From CAVWCQ01 sp963753545 (lineage in GTDB: Bacteria; Chloroflexota; Anaerolineae; Aggregatilineales; Aggregatilineaceae): a DNA stretch of 64,000 nt. The notes beneath the pieces were generated by a model. It ran no database searches, was not told the DNA's origin, and was given only the letters and a program-made list of their open reading frames with translations. Below are positions 18,632 through 27,393 of this stretch, one piece after another (the first letter of the stretch is position 1; the number at the start of each line of letters is the position of its first letter). The position numbers and the translations under genes were made by a program. The stretch is taken from positions 248,001-312,000 of the forward strand of contig CAVWCQ010000002.1 of assembly GCA_963753545.1 (NCBI GenBank), in the 5' to 3' direction.

Positions 18632-19249
18632 ATGACAGCTATACACCAAGCCCAGGATGATCAGCAGCAGACTCGTCCTGCTGCTCGCGCTGGCGCAACC
18701 ATCCCGGTGCTGGCTGTTACTGAGCGGCAGATGACGGTAATGCGAGTTGTCCAGATGCGTGTCTTTCAACCTGTCGACCTGCTGACACCGACCATTACCA
18801 GTGCACCGGTTCCGCTGATCGCCCAGCCAATCAGCGGAGATATGCCTTTAACGCTTGAGGTGCTTCTTGAAGTAACAGGCCCAGCTTCTGACAATCCAAC
18901 AGTTTGCGGCGCTCACTTTTATGCGCGTCATGTCGGCACCGGACAGAAATTGCTGTTGGGCCTGGCGCATGCATCATTAGTCAGTAACTGCTATCGCTTC
19001 ACCCTGGCTAATGTCATCCTGAAGCCAGGCGCGTACCATGTTCAGATTCTGTGTGACGATCGGAGGGGCAGCGGGCATCGCTTATCTCGAACTGCCGCTG
19101 CTGCGTATCACGTGAGTATCACTCCTCAGGTGCGACGCCGGTCGAAAAATGCAGACCTGTTGAATTTGACGTCTCCGTCATCTGAAGCTCTGCACCGTCG
19201 ATATAAACATGCAGAGTCCGTTCTTCGCCGCGAGTATCACTGTAAATAA
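18632..19249 (+). CDS. Small beta-rich protein of unknown function, second copy
   Basis: Open frame of 205 residues starting at an ATG behind GGAGAA. Residues about 30-165 look like the beta-sandwich of the gene at 18120 (LTLEVLLEVTGPA, VCGAHFYARHVGTG, LKPGAYHVQILCD). The last 40 residues (RRRSKNADLL onward) are basic, unlike the rest, and lie opposite the minus-strand gene ending at 19119, with an overlap of 131 bases. A missed indel near 19090-19110 that ends the protein earlier is plausible, because another frame has TGA right after TATCACG there. Function unknown. Confidence 0.6.
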   Translation: MTAIHQAQDDQQQTRPAARAGATIPVLAVTERQMTVMRVVQMRVFQPVDLLTPTITSAPVPLIAQPISGDMPLTLEVLLEVTGPASDNPTVCGAHFYARHVGTGQKLLLGLAHASLVSNCYRFTLANVILKPGAYHVQILCDDRRGSGHRLSRTAAAAYHVSITPQVRRRSKNADLLNLTSPSSEALHRRYKHAESVLRREYHCK

Positions 19250-19343
19250 TTGTGTGTTCGCCCTGGTATATCCCCTCATGCTCCAGTTCGCGCAGCAGAC
19301 TGTGAAGTGAACCCAGTTTGCGAACCAGCGTTGAATAGTCCAT
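19119..19343 (-). CDS. 74-residue protein at the end of the CHAT/subtilase operon
   Basis: The start at 19343 (MDYSTLVRKLG) follows AAAGG. Residues 1-25 look like an amphipathic helix (LGSLHSLLRELEHEG). Residues 26-55 look like beta-strands (HTIIYSDTRGEERTLHVYIDGAELQM). No family recognised. It lies 118 bases after the subtilase stop on the same strand, so it is probably the last gene of the sigma/CHAT/subtilase operon. It could be a small inhibitor, adaptor or substrate of the proteases (inference). Its 3' end overlaps the opposite-strand gene at 18632. Confidence 0.5.
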   Translation of the reverse strand: MDYSTLVRKLGSLHSLLRELEHEGIYQGEHTIIYSDTRGEERTLHVYIDGAELQMTETSNSTGLHFSTGVAPEE

Positions 19344-19461
19344 GAACAAAACCTTTCTCACACCGCACTGGTCGAGCACATTAGATCGATCATAACAATT
19401 CCGCAGCCAAAATAAAACCGACCCACCCTGCTCACACCGAGCGCGAGGAGCTCTTACAGGA

Positions 19462-21159
19462 TCACAACGGCTGATGTACGGGCACAATCTCGGCATCCAT
19501 CGTGGAGGCCTCCGCTACGAGATCGCGCAGGGCTATTACAGCATCCGTCGTTAGCAGACTTGCATCCATACACAACAGCTTCGCGATCAGTCCGGCCACA
19601 ACGGGAGTGGCAAAGGATGTCCCGGCCCAGCGCGCCCAGCCCGTTGTGTTAAAGGTTCCGTCTGGGAAATCGCCCGTGTAGATACCCAATATTCCACCCG
19701 TTTTGTCGGCAACAGCCTGATCGGATGCATTGCCGGGCGCGATCTTGCCCCCGAACGTAATAAACCCGCGGTTCTCCGGATCATCGGCTGTATTGGAATA
19801 TGGCGTGTAATCTGCTTTAACCCGCGTGTGGCCCGGGGCGCGCGTGATCTGTTCCAGAGCGCCAACACCTGTCACCTTCGAGAAGGCCGCCGGATAGCGC
19901 GTTTTAGGGGGATTGCCCAGCGCGCGCTTAACGCCATCGTTCCCGGCGGCAGCGACGACGATCGAGTTGGGCGTGCCACTCAACAGATCAGCGATTTTTT
20001 GAAAAAGTCCGCTCATGTCGGCGTCGAATGATAAGTGGCGGCGTGTATCCAGCCAGTCAGGGCTGCGCCCCTCATGGGCTGCCTCGTGGGCCTTCTCTCT
20101 GGGCAGACTTAATACCAGGCTGAGATTGATCACCAGCGGAACACGGCGTCCCATCTGGGATCGAACCTCAACCAGTTTTTCCAGTCCAGCGACGATACTG
20201 GAGATGGAACAGATGCCCCAATCATTGATCACCTGGATGAGATAGAGCCGTGCCTGAGGCACAAGACTATGGATGATTCCTGCGATAAACAGCCCGTGAT
20301 CCGGCATGCGATAGACGTGCTCGACAATGCGGCCATATCCCAGGGGGCTGTTGAGTCGGGCCATCTCTGGATTGTTCGGGTAGTTGGTCGAGTCAGCGTA
20401 GCACACCCACAGATGCGTGTTGTTCGTGATCTGGGCCAAGTCGAACGCGAGAGAATTCGGATCAAGCAAAGCCTCTACCAGAGGATGCTGCGCGGTGCTG
20501 TCGGGCCCCCAAAAACGGTAGGCATCCTGGAGCACACACCGAGAGGGTGCGGTGTCCAGAATGGCGACATCGACCTCGCGCTGGCACGCTCCCCCAAATA
20601 GCTCTTTGAGAGCGAAGCTGCACCCGGTGAAAGCGTCATCGGGTACCAATTCGTAGCGGGGAACACCGTCACTCTCCAGCCACGCGACTGGGCGTCCGCC
20701 AGGACCGCCAGTGCCATCCTGCTCGGCAGCCGTGGAGGCCAGCCAGTCAGGGGAAATAGCCGTGACAGTCAGGGGCGGATTCTGAGCCAGCATGATCCCT
20801 TGACTTTCACGAAGTTGCGCCTGGAACTGCTCGATCTTACGAATCAGAGTTTCGTCATCCAGACCTTCAATCTCCGCAAAGACGAGAGCCGTGACGGCGC
20901 TGATGGAAGCCTCCGCCGCAGAAGATGGCGTATCATCTAGCATCAGCACCGCCTGCCGATCGAAGAGTGCCACATGCTTCACCTCGGCCCCATCCAGACC
21001 CAGCCGATCTCTTATGAAGGATGGCATGACTTCCCGCAGATAATTTCGCCGGGCTGCTGTATCTAAATCCCATTGTTGTGCGGATTCGATCGCGAAGACC
21101 AGTTTTTCCTCAATAAAGTACCGCACCGGGCGACTGGATGGCTGGGGTATTTGTTCCAT
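19462..21159 (-). CDS. Subtilisin-like serine protease, S8 family, cytoplasmic
   Basis: 565 residues from the ATG at 21159, preceded by AGGAGAAGG. The complete S8 triad is visible: Asp202 (VAILDTAP), His288 (DHGLFIAGI) and Ser515 (GTSFATPVVAG), with the oxyanion Asn in AAAGNDGV near 407. No signal peptide is visible, and residues 1-190 form an unrecognised N-terminal domain rather than a normal I9 propeptide. Its start lies inside the 3' end of the TPR-CHAT gene with a 50-base overlap, so the two proteases are probably made in a coupled manner. Having two proteases of unrelated folds in one sigma-factor operon suggests a proteolytic cascade, which is inference. Confidence 0.9.
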   Translation of the reverse strand: MEQIPQPSSRPVRYFIEEKLVFAIESAQQWDLDTAARRNYLREVMPSFIRDRLGLDGAEVKHVALFDRQAVLMLDDTPSSAAEASISAVTALVFAEIEGLDDETLIRKIEQFQAQLRESQGIMLAQNPPLTVTAISPDWLASTAAEQDGTGGPGGRPVAWLESDGVPRYELVPDDAFTGCSFALKELFGGACQREVDVAILDTAPSRCVLQDAYRFWGPDSTAQHPLVEALLDPNSLAFDLAQITNNTHLWVCYADSTNYPNNPEMARLNSPLGYGRIVEHVYRMPDHGLFIAGIIHSLVPQARLYLIQVINDWGICSISSIVAGLEKLVEVRSQMGRRVPLVINLSLVLSLPREKAHEAAHEGRSPDWLDTRRHLSFDADMSGLFQKIADLLSGTPNSIVVAAAGNDGVKRALGNPPKTRYPAAFSKVTGVGALEQITRAPGHTRVKADYTPYSNTADDPENRGFITFGGKIAPGNASDQAVADKTGGILGIYTGDFPDGTFNTTGWARWAGTSFATPVVAGLIAKLLCMDASLLTTDAVIALRDLVAEASTMDAEIVPVHQPL

Positions 21160-24023
21160 AGTCCTTCTCCTGAACCTGTGAACGGGTATGGGAAAGTGGG
21201 GCCGGGTCACCAATCAATTGAAACGCTCCCCAATAAGCGGGATGTAAATAAGGGTGGTTATGTATTCCCTCACACTGAGCAGCCTGCAACGCCGCCGCCT
21301 TCGAGGATCCTGACGCAAGGGCCTGATACAAACTTTTCATCAGAGATGGAGTCACGTCATCATGAATGCGCCACATGCTGGTGATGAGCGCCCTGGCCCC
21401 GGCATACAAAAAGCCGCGGCCCAGACCGATGAGTTCCTCCCCACCAGCTAACCGGCTGCGGCCTGTTTCGCATGCGCTGAGTGTCACCAGCTCGTAGCTC
21501 ATGTCGTGCTGAAGCACATCGTCGGTATAGAGGTGGCCGTCTGCCAGTTCAATAAACGACAAATCGGGGCGGTCGATCCGGTGTTCGCCGTGCGCAATCA
21601 CATGGAGTACCTGGACAGGCGGCTCGGACAGAACCGCGCGCCGCGCGGCAGCTTCCTGAAAGACACACCCTCGAAGGGTGCTGTGTACCACTTCTGCCTC
21701 GCGTACGGTCGATTGGAGATAGCCGTTCAGAGAATGAGCAATCACGACTGCGCCAGGCTCGCGTTCAACACGATCGCGCAGCATTGATCCGCTGGTGGGG
21801 AAAATGACTACTTCCCAATCTTCGATCAGATAGCGGTTCCCTGTCCACAGGATTTGAAACGGCAGGTAGTGCAGTAGTCCGTACGGCACGATCACCAGCC
21901 GTTGATAGTCCGGAAGTCGATTACGCAGGGGGCCAAACAGGGCATCGAATAAGTGCCGGGTCAACTGCTGATTAAACCTTGTGAGATATTGCATGGCAGC
22001 TTCACCAACCGCCGGATCGAGCGCGGACGCAATGTTGAACTCGATCTGCTCCAACTGGCTGGCAAACTCGGCGTTCGAGAGCGGCAGCGGATACGCTTCG
22101 AGATGCGATCGATCCAGCGCAAAGACCCAATACTGCTGCCCATCGTCATAAAACTCGACCAGCAGGGTGCGGTCATCCAGACTGTCACGGATGGTTTCCG
22201 GTGAGGGGGTCATATTCCGGTCCTGGCGCGAATCGCTGGCACTCCGCAGGTAAAGCTCCTCAGTGATCTGACGCATCTCGTTTTCCAACCGGGTCAGTTC
22301 GGGGATGGCCTGTTCGGGATCGACCGCTGGCTTTTGCTGGGATACAGCCGGGAGAGGATTAGCCAGCCGGTAGAACCAGTGATGCTCGGCGCGCAGCGAC
22401 TCAAGCTGTTCGAGCAGCGCCCTGGAATCGGCATCTTCCTGCCGCCAGTACAGGTTCTCACGGTTGAGAACGTAGCCAAAAAATACCTGTGACTTGGCCC
22501 GTTCCAGCGTTTCGAAAGCTGCCTCGAGTTGGCCCTGATTGATATACAGCCGGATCAGCGAGCGAAACGCTTCACTCTTGTCTTCCAGAAAGCCGGGGCG
22601 CAGCGTCAGCGTGAGCTGGCGCTGGATGCGCTCCACCGTCACGGCTGCCGACTGGTAATGTCGCAGCGCGCGCGATGTCTTTCCCTGCGAACTCATGAAT
22701 CTGGGCGAGCAAGAGATGGGCGCTGTAGCGCACAGATGGGACATGATACTTTTTGGCGATATTCAGCGCACTGGTCCCCGATAGCGCAGCGGCTTCTGAC
22801 TCACCGACGGCGAACTGTGCCTGACCTTCGAGCAATACAGCCCGGCTGAAGTTCGTATGCTGCAAGTTGGCATAAAAAAATGCGGCAGCGGCCTGTGCTT
22901 CGCGGCGGGCCTCGCGCGCGTCACCCTGAAGCAGCGCCAGCCGTCCACGGACAAGCTGTGTAACGGCCACCCAACTTTTGGCATCCAGTGAGCTAAAGAT
23001 GGCCTCCGCGCGATCTACGGCAACGCGGGCGGCGGCAAAATGGCGCGCCTCGCCTTCCGCCAGTGCCAGATATTGATAAGTAATGCCTTCGTCAAAGGCC
23101 GCATGCAGTTCCTGGTACGCGGTGATCACGTCGCGGGCCAGACGCCGTGCTTCGTCATACTGGTTAAGATAGAGATAACACTCGATCATCTCGCGTTTAG
23201 CTGCAACATGTTCGCGTGGGTGTTTCGCTTCGGTGAGATGCAGAGCATCGTGGAGCAGGCGGAGCGCCTGCCGGTAATGGCCCTGGCCACGTTCGATATC
23301 CGCGATGTTGATTGTCACCAGTGCACTACCGCGGGGTTCCTGGCGGCGTTCGTACATTTCGAGCGATTGGCGGAAGTAATAGAGCGCGTCACGAAATTCG
23401 CCACGGTAGACATGGGCATAACCGATATTGTTACACACCATACTGAGATACTGTTCGCCCGCCTCACCCATCCGGTCGACCCGATCGAGCGCGTTGTGGA
23501 AAATTTCGAGCGCGCGCTGGTAATCGCCCAGCCAGTTATAGACCGCGCCGGTATTCACCATGAGGCGGAGCAGTTTGTCGTCTTTTCCATGGCGCTCCAG
23601 GATGTCCTGAGCCATTGCTGCATCACTCAGTGCCTCGTCCACCCGGTTGATATTCACGCTGATAAACAACCGCCCGATGCGCGTTCGCGCCCAGCCCACC
23701 TCATCGCCCGCAGCCTGGAACAACTGCCCGGCTTCATCCAATGCCTGCCATGCTTCGTCAATCCGCTGGAGAAACTTGAGCGCATCCCCCTTTGCCATGG
23801 TACCCAACGCCACATGCGTCAGATTGCCAGTTTCCTGGCCAATGTGGATGATGGTGTGGGCATATTGCAGCGAGATATTGGGGTCGATCGTCCAGTGCTG
23901 ATCGGCACGCTCCTTCAACTGCTCAACCAGGGCATTGACTTCGTCTGATGGCAGTTGGTGCAGCAGTTGAAAGGTGTCTGGATCACCTTCCAGCATACCG
24001 TGAATCAGAACTTGGGTATCCAT
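21110..24023 (-). CDS. TPR-CHAT caspase-like protease (one frameshift)
   Basis: The first frame runs 24023 to 22572 and the second 22744 to 21110. They join near 22675-22690, next to GGGAAA, where HEFAGK passes into TSRALRHYQ. The joined protein is about 970 residues. Residues about 60-520 are a long array of tetratricopeptide repeats (for example LMVNTGAVYNWLGDYQRALE, MVCNNIGYAHVYRGEF). The C-terminal 330 residues are a CHAT domain of the caspase-haemoglobinase fold. Its catalytic His is in HVIAHGEH (codon near 21590) and its Cys in LSACETG (codon near 21470), both intact. TPR arrays usually bind a trigger or partner. The gene sits between an anti-sigma factor (20 bases upstream) and a subtilase (overlapping), which points to a regulated protease response. 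Confidence 0.9.
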
Positions 24024-24043
24024 AAAGTCTCAGGCTGTGCCGA

Positions 24044-24787
24044 TCAGGCTTCGTTTTTCAGGCTGACGTTATTAACCACGATCATCGATCCGGTCGCCGA
24101 GCTGATTTTTAAACGGATGAGATCGTCAGTAGATGCAAGCTCAAACCGAAATTGCCCGGATTCCAGCACAGTCGTGATCACCCGCAAATGATCGGCCTGG
24201 CGTACTTCAACCAGCGCCCCCACCCAGACTGCCGGATCACCCAGGATCTGCCCCTGCACTACCACCCTATCATCTTCAACATGAGCAGCTAAGCGGACCA
24301 TGGTGCCGTCTTCCGTCTGGGCGCGAATAATGCGTTCGTTGGATGCGCCCCGTAGAACTGCCTGTGGCACAGGGGGCAGCAACGTCGCAAGGGTCTGAAG
24401 CCAGTTACGGCTCGGACGACGATCGTTCTCAACTCGCCGTGGAACGGGTCGGCGGGTGGGGGGCGAAGCGATTTCCTCACGGAGAAAAGTCCGTATTTCC
24501 TCGAGTTCAGAACGGCAGTGCGGGCAGCGCGTCAGATGCGCCTCGATGGCCTGGATGCGCTCGCCACTGATTCGCGCCAACTGGTAATCGCCCAGTTCAT
24601 CCGGTTTGGGACATTCTATGCGGAACAAGCGCGCTTTTAGAGACAACTCAAACTGCCGAGCTTCCTCTAAGCGGGCGGCGCAGCCTTCACACTGGGCAAG
24701 ATGATCCAGGACAGACTGGCTGGCCATCCCATCGAGTGCCAGGGAAAGGTCCTCATCAGAAAGTGGTGGTGGTATTGTGCATTCCAT
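24044..24787 (-). CDS. Anti-sigma-factor-like protein with two zinc-finger motifs
   Basis: 247 residues from the ATG at 24787. Two HxxxCxxC modules of the zf-HC2 (anti-sigma) type are visible: DHLAQCEGC and EAHLTRCPHC. An arginine-rich linker follows, then a C-terminal beta-rich domain of about 100 residues (IIRAQTEDGTMVRLAAHV to the end). There is no convincing membrane helix, unlike most zf-HC2 anti-sigma factors, so it is probably soluble. It lies between the sigma factor and the TPR-CHAT gene. The C-terminal beta domain may be the sensing part (inference). Confidence 0.82.
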   Translation of the reverse strand: MECTIPPPLSDEDLSLALDGMASQSVLDHLAQCEGCAARLEEARQFELSLKARLFRIECPKPDELGDYQLARISGERIQAIEAHLTRCPHCRSELEEIRTFLREEIASPPTRRPVPRRVENDRRPSRNWLQTLATLLPPVPQAVLRGASNERIIRAQTEDGTMVRLAAHVEDDRVVVQGQILGDPAVWVGALVEVRQADHLRVITTVLESGQFRFELASTDDLIRLKISSATGSMIVVNNVSLKNEA

Positions 24788-24872
24788 AAAGAGCCTCAAG
24801 AGTCGAGCGATTGTTTACTTCCTAAACGCGCTGGCGTAGTCGATATCACAGCAACTGAACCTATTCGCCAGA

Positions 24873-25538
24873 TTACACAGCCAGCCATTCACGCAGACGC
24901 ATATCCTTGCGCAGATTGCGCCGGATGCGCTGAAGCGCTACCGACACATCCCGCGCGGTAGACCAGTGTCCCCCATATTTTTCAGCTATTTCGGCAGGTT
25001 TGAGGTCATACAGAAAGCACAACTCAGCCAGCAACTGATCGGTGTCGGACGATAACTGTGAGAGGATATACTGCCAGAGTTCGTGAGCCTCACCGCTGGT
25101 TTCGATCACGCCGTCAGCAGCCGAGTGTAAGGCTGGTTCGAGTTCCGTTTCAGGGATTCGCGCGGCTTTGCGGAGATATTCGGCAATGGCCGTTTGCACA
25201 CACAGTTTTAGATATTGGAGAATCTGGGCAACGGAAGGAAAGTGAGCAAATTCAGGACCTTTGACGGCGAAGTAGAAGCGGCTGAAGGCTGCGCTGACAA
25301 AGTAGTCGGCTGACTCCCCGGTCATATAGAAACGCGGGTGACTGTTGACCCACTTCAGCGCCAGTCCTTCGTAGATCCGGTACACTTCCGTAAACGCTTC
25401 GGAATGCTCCTGACCCAGCCCGCGCTGCATCAGCTCAAAACAGTAGCGTGTTTCATGCGCCTGCTGCCGGATAAACTTCTGCGTTTCTTCTTCACATTTC
25501 CGAGCCAACTCGTCGGTAGAGACAATGTCCAGACTCAT
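24873..25538 (-). CDS. Sigma-70 family (ECF-like) RNA polymerase sigma factor
   Basis: 221 residues from the ATG at 25538 (MSLDIVSTDEL), chosen because the preceding in-frame residues are not typical and GAGG precedes this codon. Region 2 is recognisable (AFTEVYRIYEGLALKWV, ADYFVSAAFSRFYFAVKG, YLKLCVQTAIAEYLRK). Region 4 carries a helix-turn-helix near the end (LKPAEIAEKYGGHWSTARDVSVALQRIRRNLRK). It is first gene of the leftward operon with the anti-sigma factor, TPR-CHAT protease, subtilase and 74-residue protein, and presumably switches the operon on. No matching promoter motif could be identified by eye. Confidence 0.82.
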   Translation of the reverse strand: MSLDIVSTDELARKCEEETQKFIRQQAHETRYCFELMQRGLGQEHSEAFTEVYRIYEGLALKWVNSHPRFYMTGESADYFVSAAFSRFYFAVKGPEFAHFPSVAQILQYLKLCVQTAIAEYLRKAARIPETELEPALHSAADGVIETSGEAHELWQYILSQLSSDTDQLLAELCFLYDLKPAEIAEKYGGHWSTARDVSVALQRIRRNLRKDMRLREWLAV

Positions 25539-25759
25539 CCACAACCTCGACTGTTTATGGCACGAGGCGGCCAATGATATGGTGCGCCTTGGGAAGGAGA
25601 CAAACCGAAAGACGAATTGGAGGTGCCGGACAGATATGTCAAATATAACTTATAATAAATGGAAAAACAATGATTGTCCGGCAACTCTCTTTGAGCGAGA
25701 TGAAAAGGCCAAGCCTGTATTGGGTTAAGTGAGGGCTCGCTACGTCAGTCAACTTGGAT
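25539..25759. other. AT-rich leader region upstream of the sigma-factor gene
   Basis: No gene seen. The stretch 25636-25680 is AT-rich and is the likely promoter area of the sigma-factor operon, since the IS3 remnant begins immediately to its right. Confidence 0.3.
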
Positions 25760-25992
25760 TCACGGCTGAGCGCAAGCTCGTCGCGAACGACCATAGACGG
25801 GCGGGACTCTTCGGACGCGAACACTTCGCGCATGACGCGGGCAGCAAATATCCAACATGGGTGATCCGGCTAAGCGCAGCACTTCTTCCTTGAATTCGGT
25901 GCTATACCGTTCCCGTTTCTTCATGGACCTCTCCCTTTTCCTTTAGAATCTAGAGATATTTTCAGTCTCCGGCGATTCGGGGTCAGTCCAAG
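25760..25992 (-). mobile_element. IS3-family insertion sequence remnant
   Basis: On the minus strand, an ATG at 25924 behind GGGAGAGG starts MKKRERYSTEFKEEVLRLAG, the typical start of an IS3-family OrfA. After about 20 codons it changes to sequence resembling the middle of OrfB (VFASEESR in one frame, VYGRSRRACA in another) and stops at 25760. Most of both transposase genes has therefore been deleted. Upstream, TGGACTGACCCCGAATCG-like sequence near 25975-25992 resembles an IS3 left end. No matching right end is seen, so the element is truncated and inactive. Confidence 0.6.
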
Positions 25993-26025
25993 TGCGGTTT
26001 GACCCGACCATCTGGATCATAAATC

Positions 26026-26439
26026 TTAGAGGCACACGCCGATGGTGAGCAGAAGGTTCGCCCATACCCGCGATTCGCCCGTGGCAATGATCAACCCAAC
26101 ATCGTTGCTGCGCGCCATGCCATAAAAAGCAAATCGTTCAACAGGTTGCAATTGCAGAGCTGGAAGCATCTGCCGGAATTCGCTGAAGATAGCGGGTTCA
26201 CTCCCATCACTCGGCTGCATCACGTAAGCAGCCTCTACTGGGATCGCTGTGGTGAGCGCTTCAAGTACATCGGTGACAGTGACAAGTCCTGGTTTCAGAT
26301 TCAGGAAAACATGCTCAGCAGCGGGATGGGAGTGGGTAATAAAGGGAAAGTTCCCATCAGCGATGAGCACCTGGCTGCCGTGCCCCATCCGCGCCAGGGC
26401 ATTCAGAATTGTAGGATGAGTTAGTTTTGTGAGAAGCAT
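26026..26439 (-). CDS. fucU: RbsD/FucU-family sugar mutarotase
   Basis: 137 residues. GHGSQVLIADGNFP near the N-terminus has the presumed catalytic His20. The C-terminal run FAFYGMARSNDVGLIIATGESRVWANLLL matches FucU proteins better than ribose pyranases. It interconverts alpha and beta forms of a free sugar, probably L-fucose, released by the GH29 fucosidase in the same operon. It is the last gene of the twelve-gene leftward operon that begins with the LacI gene at 40044, and starts 18 bases after the PfkB kinase. Confidence 0.85.
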   Translation of the reverse strand: MLLTKLTHPTILNALARMGHGSQVLIADGNFPFITHSHPAAEHVFLNLKPGLVTVTDVLEALTTAIPVEAAYVMQPSDGSEPAIFSEFRQMLPALQLQPVERFAFYGMARSNDVGLIIATGESRVWANLLLTIGVCL

Positions 26440-26457
26440 CGATTATTCCTCTTCAGT

Positions 26458-27393
26458 TTACGAGTATCGTTCAATGGTGACATTGGCAAGTACATGTTCG
26501 AAATCGCTCAGGGTGAAAACGCCTGCGCCGAGCCTCAGCGCATTGGCTGTTCCCGCCGCAATGCCATATTTCACGGCATCCTCAAACGAGAATGAATGGG
26601 TCAGACCATAGGTAATTCCTGCCAACATTGAATCACCAGACCCAACTGCGCTCTGGATCGTTAACTGAGGAGGCCGCACATGCAGAGTGTTGCCACCATC
26701 CACAGCAATCGCCCCATCCGCCCCCAGAGAAAGGACAACCGATGTTTGATAGCACGTGGAAAGCTGAACGGGCTGTTTCCGCGAAGTCCGCTAGCGTTTT
26801 TAGTTCCTTCCTGATGAGATCGATGACTCTCTTTCTTGTTTGGTTTGATCAAGCGTGGCTTTCGATTTAGTCCTTGTTTAAGTGCCTCGCCGCTGCTATC
26901 GAGAAAGATCGGAATACGGGCGGCATGGGCAATCTCGATCAGTTGCGCATAAAAATCGGATGGTACACCTGGCGGCAAACTCCCGGAAAGCGTTACTGCC
27001 TCATAACTGCCAATGATGGATCGGAAGTGTGTCATGAACGCTTCGACCTTTTCGGCGGGTACGGGTTCGCCCTTTTCGTAGATTTCTGTGAGCGTATTAT
27101 TTTCCGGGTCAAGGATCGAGAGACAGGTCCGCGATTCAAAATCAAGGGGAACAAAATCGGTTTGAATAGTCTCCCGATGCAGTCCTGCTTCGATAAACTG
27201 TCCGGCAAATCCGCCTATCCAACCGGTCACAACCGGGTCATCCCCCAGAGCATTTTAAAGCCCTGGCGACATTGCATCCTTTTCCGCCCGGAAAAGCCAT
27301 GACCTGCTGAGGTCGGTGGATCTCATTCAGGCGGAATGGACTGACGACCACTGTTTTATCAATGGCAGCATTGGGATTAACGCAGAGAATCAT
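26458..27393 (-). pseudogene. PfkB-family sugar-phosphate kinase (1-phosphofructokinase/tagatose-6-phosphate kinase type), several frameshifts
   Basis: The start at 27393 (MILCVNPNAAIDKTV) is typical of the 1-phosphofructokinase/tagatose-6-phosphate kinase branch, with the sugar-binding FPGGKGCNVARAL motif. The reading frame shifts near 27250, near 26835 (after KPNKK) and again near 26730-26750. The end carries the catalytic GSGDSMLAG motif (SAVGSGDS) and stops at 26458. Joined, the protein is about 310 residues, normal for the family. It overlaps the aldolase stop by 17 bases. The product would make a ketose bisphosphate for the class II aldolase upstream. The breaks may be sequencing errors, because the codons on both sides remain well conserved. 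Confidence 0.75.

Noticed and set aside
23040..23948. Plus-strand frame of 302 codons opposite the TPR array
   Set aside because: Created by codon bias on the opposite strand of a repeated TPR region.
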